Shown in pieces: positions 38,437-41,138 of a stretch of DNA of 41,138 nucleotides (positions are counted from its first letter, which is position 1; each line of letters begins with the position of its first letter). The notes under the pieces were generated by a model. The model saw nothing but the letters and a program-made list of their open reading frames with translations, searched no databases and had not been told where the DNA came from. The stretch is from a virus, in IMG/VR virus record IMGVR_UViG_3300033149_001833, positions 1-41,138 of that record; one strand, given 5' to 3'. A program made the position numbers and the translations under genes.

Positions 38437-39200
38437 AAGGGCTGACTCCACAGGAATTGATACAATGGACTCCACCTATCCAGCCCTACATCATTGACCA
38501 TGACATCTTGATAGCCCAAGGTACTATGATGGTCTATGGTAAGGAGGAGACATGGAAATCAATGCTGGTAGGGCTAGATATGTCCTTCAAAATAGCTACT
38601 GGCCAACCTTGGTTTGGCTATAAAACCATTGCCAGTCCTGTTTATATCTTCCAAACTGAGATACCACAGGGACCACTTAGGAAGCGGATGATTAAATACA
38701 TGACTGGCAATAAGGTAACTACCAACCAACTATGGTATTCCAGTGAGCTATATATGAAGGTAGACAAAGGTTGGGGCTATTCTGAGCTGGAGAAAGAGAT
38801 AACCAGAACCATGCCAAAAGTATTGGTCATTGACCCTGTATTTAGCTCCATGTCAGGCAAGCTAACCGACGATTATGATGTTGGACTATTCCTTGACCGT
38901 ATGGATTTACTCCGTTCCAAATATAAGCTGGCTGTCATATTGATACACCATACCAGGATAGCTGAGCATAATGAAGGTGAAACATTCCATTACGGCACCG
39001 ATGAGGCGTTTGGTTCCAGCAGGTTCCCACGCTGGTTAGATACCATAATATTTGTGGATAAGGTAGAGGACAATGAGGATACAGGTCTAGTTACACTTAA
39101 CCTTGTGTTTGAGAAAACCCGCCATACTGAGGAGAGGCTAAAACCACTCCATATAACTGTTAGGAGGAATGATTTGATATTTACTCAAGGAGGTATTTAG
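38433..39200 (+). CDS. RepA/RecA-like (AAA_25) ATPase, putative replicative helicase
   Basis: 255 residues from a TTG overlapping the previous stop. P-loop GKEETWKSML (about residues 36-45) keeps the first Gly and Lys-Ser but has Trp for the second Gly of GxxxxGK[ST]. Then VYIFQTEIPQGPLRKRM (KaiC/RepA strand with Glu), Walker B VLVIDPVFSSMSG, and LAVILIHHTRIAEHNEGETF with the conserved His-His of RepA-type helicases. A late SSRFPRWLDTIIFVDKV fits the family. It probably loads or acts as hexameric helicase beside the family A polymerase. Confidence 0.8.
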   Translation: MKGLTPQELIQWTPPIQPYIIDHDILIAQGTMMVYGKEETWKSMLVGLDMSFKIATGQPWFGYKTIASPVYIFQTEIPQGPLRKRMIKYMTGNKVTTNQLWYSSELYMKVDKGWGYSELEKEITRTMPKVLVIDPVFSSMSGKLTDDYDVGLFLDRMDLLRSKYKLAVILIHHTRIAEHNEGETFHYGTDEAFGSSRFPRWLDTIIFVDKVEDNEDTGLVTLNLVFEKTRHTEERLKPLHITVRRNDLIFTQGGI

Positions 39201-39371
39201 ATGGACGACTTAGAGGAAATACCCAAATGCCCAGATGCCAAAGTTGGTTGGTATAGCGGTATGTGGATATGCAAGCTAAATGGTAAACTATGTTTGCTGG
39301 AGGTAGGAGAGGAGTGTCCTTATTATGAGGAATTTTTGGAGGAATTAAGTAAGGAGGAGCAAAGTGGATAA
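39201..39371 (+). CDS. Small acidic cysteine-containing protein
   Basis: 56 residues; AAGGAGG upstream of the ATG. Cysteines at 10, 24, 31 and 39 (KCPDA, WICKL, LCLLE, ECPYY) could bind a metal ion. Strongly acidic C terminus. Overlaps the next gene's start by eight bases. Confidence 0.65.
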   Translation: MDDLEEIPKCPDAKVGWYSGMWICKLNGKLCLLEVGEECPYYEEFLEELSKEEQSG

Positions 39372-39717
39372 AAACTTCCATAGAGAATTCCCTACCTGCC
39401 CTAATTGTGGCTCCACCCAGCGTTTCTGCGAGCAGTTAGGTGAGGAATTAAAGCAGGCAGGAATGGCAAGGGAGGAGTGGTTCTTTGCTTACGACACAAG
39501 GCAGGGAGTAGTGGTAGATAAAGCCAAACAATCTAGGTTGCTGGTAGGTTCTACCTTGCCTGGCTTCATAATCCATACCGACATTTGCATGGACTGTGGT
39601 ACCATCTATGCCACATCCATAGCTCGGCTGGAGGGAAAGACCATGCCCGCAACTTTACCCAAACCTAGGCCTGATGGACTTGGTAATTTACCATTTAATA
39701 ATCCACAAGCGCCATAA
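39364..39717 (+). CDS. Zinc-ribbon phage protein
   Basis: 117 residues from a GTG behind AAGGAGG. CPNCGS (12-17) and CMDCGT (75-80) are two CxxC pairs of one zinc ribbon, separated by an Arg/Glu/Trp-rich insertion. The form 'CPNCGSTxRF...MDCGTIYAT' is frequent among phage hypothetical proteins. The last 25 residues are proline-rich and flexible. Confidence 0.7.
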   Translation: MDKNFHREFPTCPNCGSTQRFCEQLGEELKQAGMAREEWFFAYDTRQGVVVDKAKQSRLLVGSTLPGFIIHTDICMDCGTIYATSIARLEGKTMPATLPKPRPDGLGNLPFNNPQAP

Positions 39718-39776
39718 CTTTATGTAAAGTATGTTATGTAAAGTACTTGACAAAGCTGGTGCCTTTGTGATACAAT
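39718..39776 (+). promoter_or_regulatory. Promoter with two TTATGTAAAG sites, upstream of the RHH gene
   Basis: CTTTATGTAAAGTA (39718-39731) and TTATGTAAAGTA (39734-39745) are followed by TTGACA (39747-39752), 18 bases, and TACAAT (39771-39776). The two sites repeat at a 14-base interval just above the -35 box. The first gene of this unit is the ribbon-helix-helix regulator, so autoregulation is plausible. Confidence 0.75.
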
Positions 39777-39807
39777 TATAATGCTGAGTTGAACCAGAGG
39801 TGAAATA

Positions 39808-39984
39808 GTGAGCAAGAAGGCATTTACAGTAAGATTATCACCAGACCTTGTTAAGGCACTCAGAATACAGGCTATAAAGGAGGAACGCAAGGCTAATGAA
39901 GTAATTGAGGATGCTATCAATAGGTATTTAGCACAGGTCAATACAGTAACAAATACAGTAATAAAGGAGGAAAAAATTGGCTGA
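39808..39984 (+). CDS. Ribbon-helix-helix (CopG/Arc-type) transcription regulator
   Basis: 58 residues from a GTG seven bases after GAGG. The N terminus KKAFTVRLSPDLVKALRIQA gives the ribbon strand (TVRL) followed by S/P-capped helix 1, and NEVIEDAINRYLAQ the second helix, the standard RHH layout. RHH dimers bind short inverted or tandem sites, and two such sites lie in its own promoter. It is the best candidate for the protein that recognises the TTATGTAAAG family of sites in this genome. Function is inferred. Confidence 0.78.
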   Translation: MSKKAFTVRLSPDLVKALRIQAIKEERKANEVIEDAINRYLAQVNTVTNTVIKEEKIG

Positions 39985-40720
39985 TTTAACACCTGAGCAA
40001 GTGATAGAACAGTTAAGAACCAGAGGATTTGAGACCGGAGGATTTCGCAGTCCATTAAGGCACTTCAGAGGTAAACTGGACTCCATTACCGGCAGTATGG
40101 TTCAGAGAGGAGCTATGCCTCAGCCTCGGTTGGAGGTACTTTACAACTTCTCCGATGTAGAGGTTTTTGAGTCCACTGAGCCATATCCATTTCCAGTAGC
40201 CCAAATAAACATCATGCACTCCAACCGTGTCAAGAGTGCTATGGGTGTCCTTGGCGCCAGTATGGATAAAATCCTGAACGCTGGCCTGGATGAGAACGCA
40301 CCACAGGAGCAGGCTAAGAACCAAGATGCTCTTATTGGCAAGGTTCAAGAGTGGAAGGTAACACCTGGGCACATGATGTGGGATGGCAGTGTTGGTCAGG
40401 AAGTGCCAAGGGAGTGTTGGGAGGTTGTCTATGTAGAGGGTATAGGTGGAACTCCACATAGTGGAGTAGCTACCACACCTGCTACTGCCGGACAGCCGGA
40501 GCCGGCTGCACCAGCAGGGGTAACTCCGATCCAACAGGCTATTAACCTGCTGGATGGTAAAACCCAGCAACAGTGGAATAATACTGTTTTCCAGGATCCA
40601 TTGGTAAAGAGTGATGCGGAGCTAACCCAGTCCATAATTCAGGGTACATTCCTGCCACCTCTGGAGGCTGCTGGTACGGTTACCAAAGATGAGAATGGTG
40701 TGTACCATAAAGTAGGTTAA
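39977..40720 (+). CDS. Conserved-looking hypothetical protein, possible ssDNA-binding or replication accessory protein
   Basis: 247 residues from a TTG six bases after AAAGGAGG. N-terminal 160 residues are compact and strand-rich (QPRLEVLYNFSDVEVFESTE, FPVAQINIMHSNRVKSAMG). Then an Ala/Pro/Gly-rich linker and a small C-terminal helical domain (PIQQAINLLDGKTQQQWNNT). A folded N-terminal domain, linker and acidic tail recall ssDNA-binding proteins, but no OB-fold motif is certain. Overlaps the RHH gene by eight bases and precedes the replication genes across the junction. Confidence 0.65.
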   Translation: MADLTPEQVIEQLRTRGFETGGFRSPLRHFRGKLDSITGSMVQRGAMPQPRLEVLYNFSDVEVFESTEPYPFPVAQINIMHSNRVKSAMGVLGASMDKILNAGLDENAPQEQAKNQDALIGKVQEWKVTPGHMMWDGSVGQEVPRECWEVVYVEGIGGTPHSGVATTPATAGQPEPAAPAGVTPIQQAINLLDGKTQQQWNNTVFQDPLVKSDAELTQSIIQGTFLPPLEAAGTVTKDENGVYHKVG

Positions 40721-40723
40721 CAG

Positions 40724-40936
40724 ATGGACAGAACAATTAGAAGGTTGATTATAGCTATCCTGGCAATTGTACTTGTAGGAACTTTCACCATCATATTCCT
40801 CATTGGTACAGTTGCCCACGCCGCCCAATATTCCAGCGACTTTGCTGGAGTGTTAGGTATATTTGTGGATTGCTGGAAACAGACCATAGCTGGATTGATT
40901 GATTTGGCTAAACTGAGCTTGGGAGTAGTACCTTAA
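40724..40936 (+). CDS. Small two-TM membrane protein
   Basis: 70 residues. The N-terminal segment (LIIAILAIVLVGTFTIIFLIGTVAHA) is long and hydrophobic; a signal-like AHA-AQ end or a TM anchor are both possible. A second weakly hydrophobic amphipathic segment follows (FAGVLGIFVDCWKQTIAGLI). It could be a holin or anchor for the replication complex. The last gene before the structured junction region. Confidence 0.62.
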   Translation: MDRTIRRLIIAILAIVLVGTFTIIFLIGTVAHAAQYSSDFAGVLGIFVDCWKQTIAGLIDLAKLSLGVVP

Positions 40937-40942
40937 CATAGC

Positions 40943-41138
40943 TTGCTGGTGTCCTTAAAACTAGTTCGCCAGAAGGATTAAATGTCAAGGCGTGAAATGA
41001 CAGCCAGCAAGAATGCCAGCCACAGCCCGTGAAAGTCGGGACGTAGATACCCTGTTGGCTGGCAGGAGCTTGAGCTGAGGTAGGATTAGATAGTAGAATG
41101 GGGAGTGCTATCAAGCGTTTAGGCGGGTGTAGGCTCAG
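40943..41138 (+). ncRNA. Candidate structured RNA, 5' part (continues at 1)
   Basis: The segment folds into a multibranch unit: TTGCTGG (40943-40949) pairs with CCAGCAA (41004-41010) and encloses TCCTT/AAGGA (40952-40956/40973-40977) and TGTCA/TGACA (40983-40987/40998-41002). Next, TGCCAGCCA (41014-41022) pairs with TGGCTGGCA (41056-41064, equal to 17-25) around a CCCG/CGGG stem. No reading frame longer than a few codons with a ribosome site is present. Bases from 41040 on duplicate 1-99. Confidence 0.45.
41040..41138. repeat. Terminal direct repeat, right copy
   Basis: Exact copy of 1-99. Removing one copy gives a circle of 41,039 bp. Confidence 0.97.

Noticed and set aside
40943-41138. Group I intron or RNase P RNA at the junction
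   Set aside because: GAAAGTCGGG and GTAAACGATT recall RNase P or intron fragments, but the neighbouring conserved core segments are missing and nothing is interrupted.

Overview
The window is a complete or nearly complete genome of a tailed double-stranded DNA phage (Caudoviricetes). It carries a terminase large subunit, a portal, a scaffold-like protein, a capsid-like protein, a run of virion proteins and a phage-type replication/recombination set. The first 99 bases recur exactly as the last 99, so the sequence is a circular (or terminally redundant) molecule of about 41.04 kb opened at an arbitrary point. I see no integrase, excisionase or CI-type repressor, so a strictly lytic life style or an unrecognised lysogeny system is likely. 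The host cannot be named. Strong AAGGAGG Shine-Dalgarno sites and TTGACA/TATAAT promoters point to a bacterium with ordinary sigma70-type transcription. Moderate GC, AGG-rich arginine use and many small zinc-ribbon proteins give the genome a distinctive style.

Layout: a divergent control region at 29211-29361 holds two consensus promoters facing away from each other. Rightward lies the early/middle arm: 29362-40936, then across the circle junction, then 202-7172. Leftward lies the late arm, 29210 down to 7255. The arms converge on a 10-bp perfect hairpin at 7161-7196.

Late arm, in order of transcription: HTH protein (terminase small subunit candidate), a zinc ribbon, a one-TM holin-like protein, several tiny very basic proteins, terminase large subunit, portal, a 2139-residue protein with a zincin HExxH motif, a second promoter, scaffold, capsid, decoration-like protein, an out-of-place YkgJ-type cysteine-cluster protein, then beta-rich, lectin-like and hub-like structural proteins. 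No tape measure or tail tube protein is recognisable, so a short tail is possible.

Early arm: from 29362 there are many small proteins (DUF5662, MT-A70 methyltransferase, GIY-YIG nuclease, DUF3846-like, many zinc ribbons), a winged/HTH-type regulator candidate, a RepA/RecA-like ATPase, a ribbon-helix-helix regulator, and at the junction a roughly 260-nt non-coding stretch full of hairpins. Past the junction come a Cas4/RecB-like Fe-S nuclease, a Sak4-like RecA ATPase, an ERCC4 nuclease, a DNA methyltransferase and a family A DNA polymerase with proofreading domain.

The most interesting unexplained material is non-coding: a 38-bp element present three times next to control regions, a family of TTATGTAAAG-type sites clustered at promoters (one cluster upstream of the ribbon-helix-helix gene), a hairpin-rich leader at 31896-32050, and the structured region across the circle junction. 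Many starts were placed by Shine-Dalgarno position, and about twenty genes shorter than 60 codons were added from translational coupling and ribosome binding sites.
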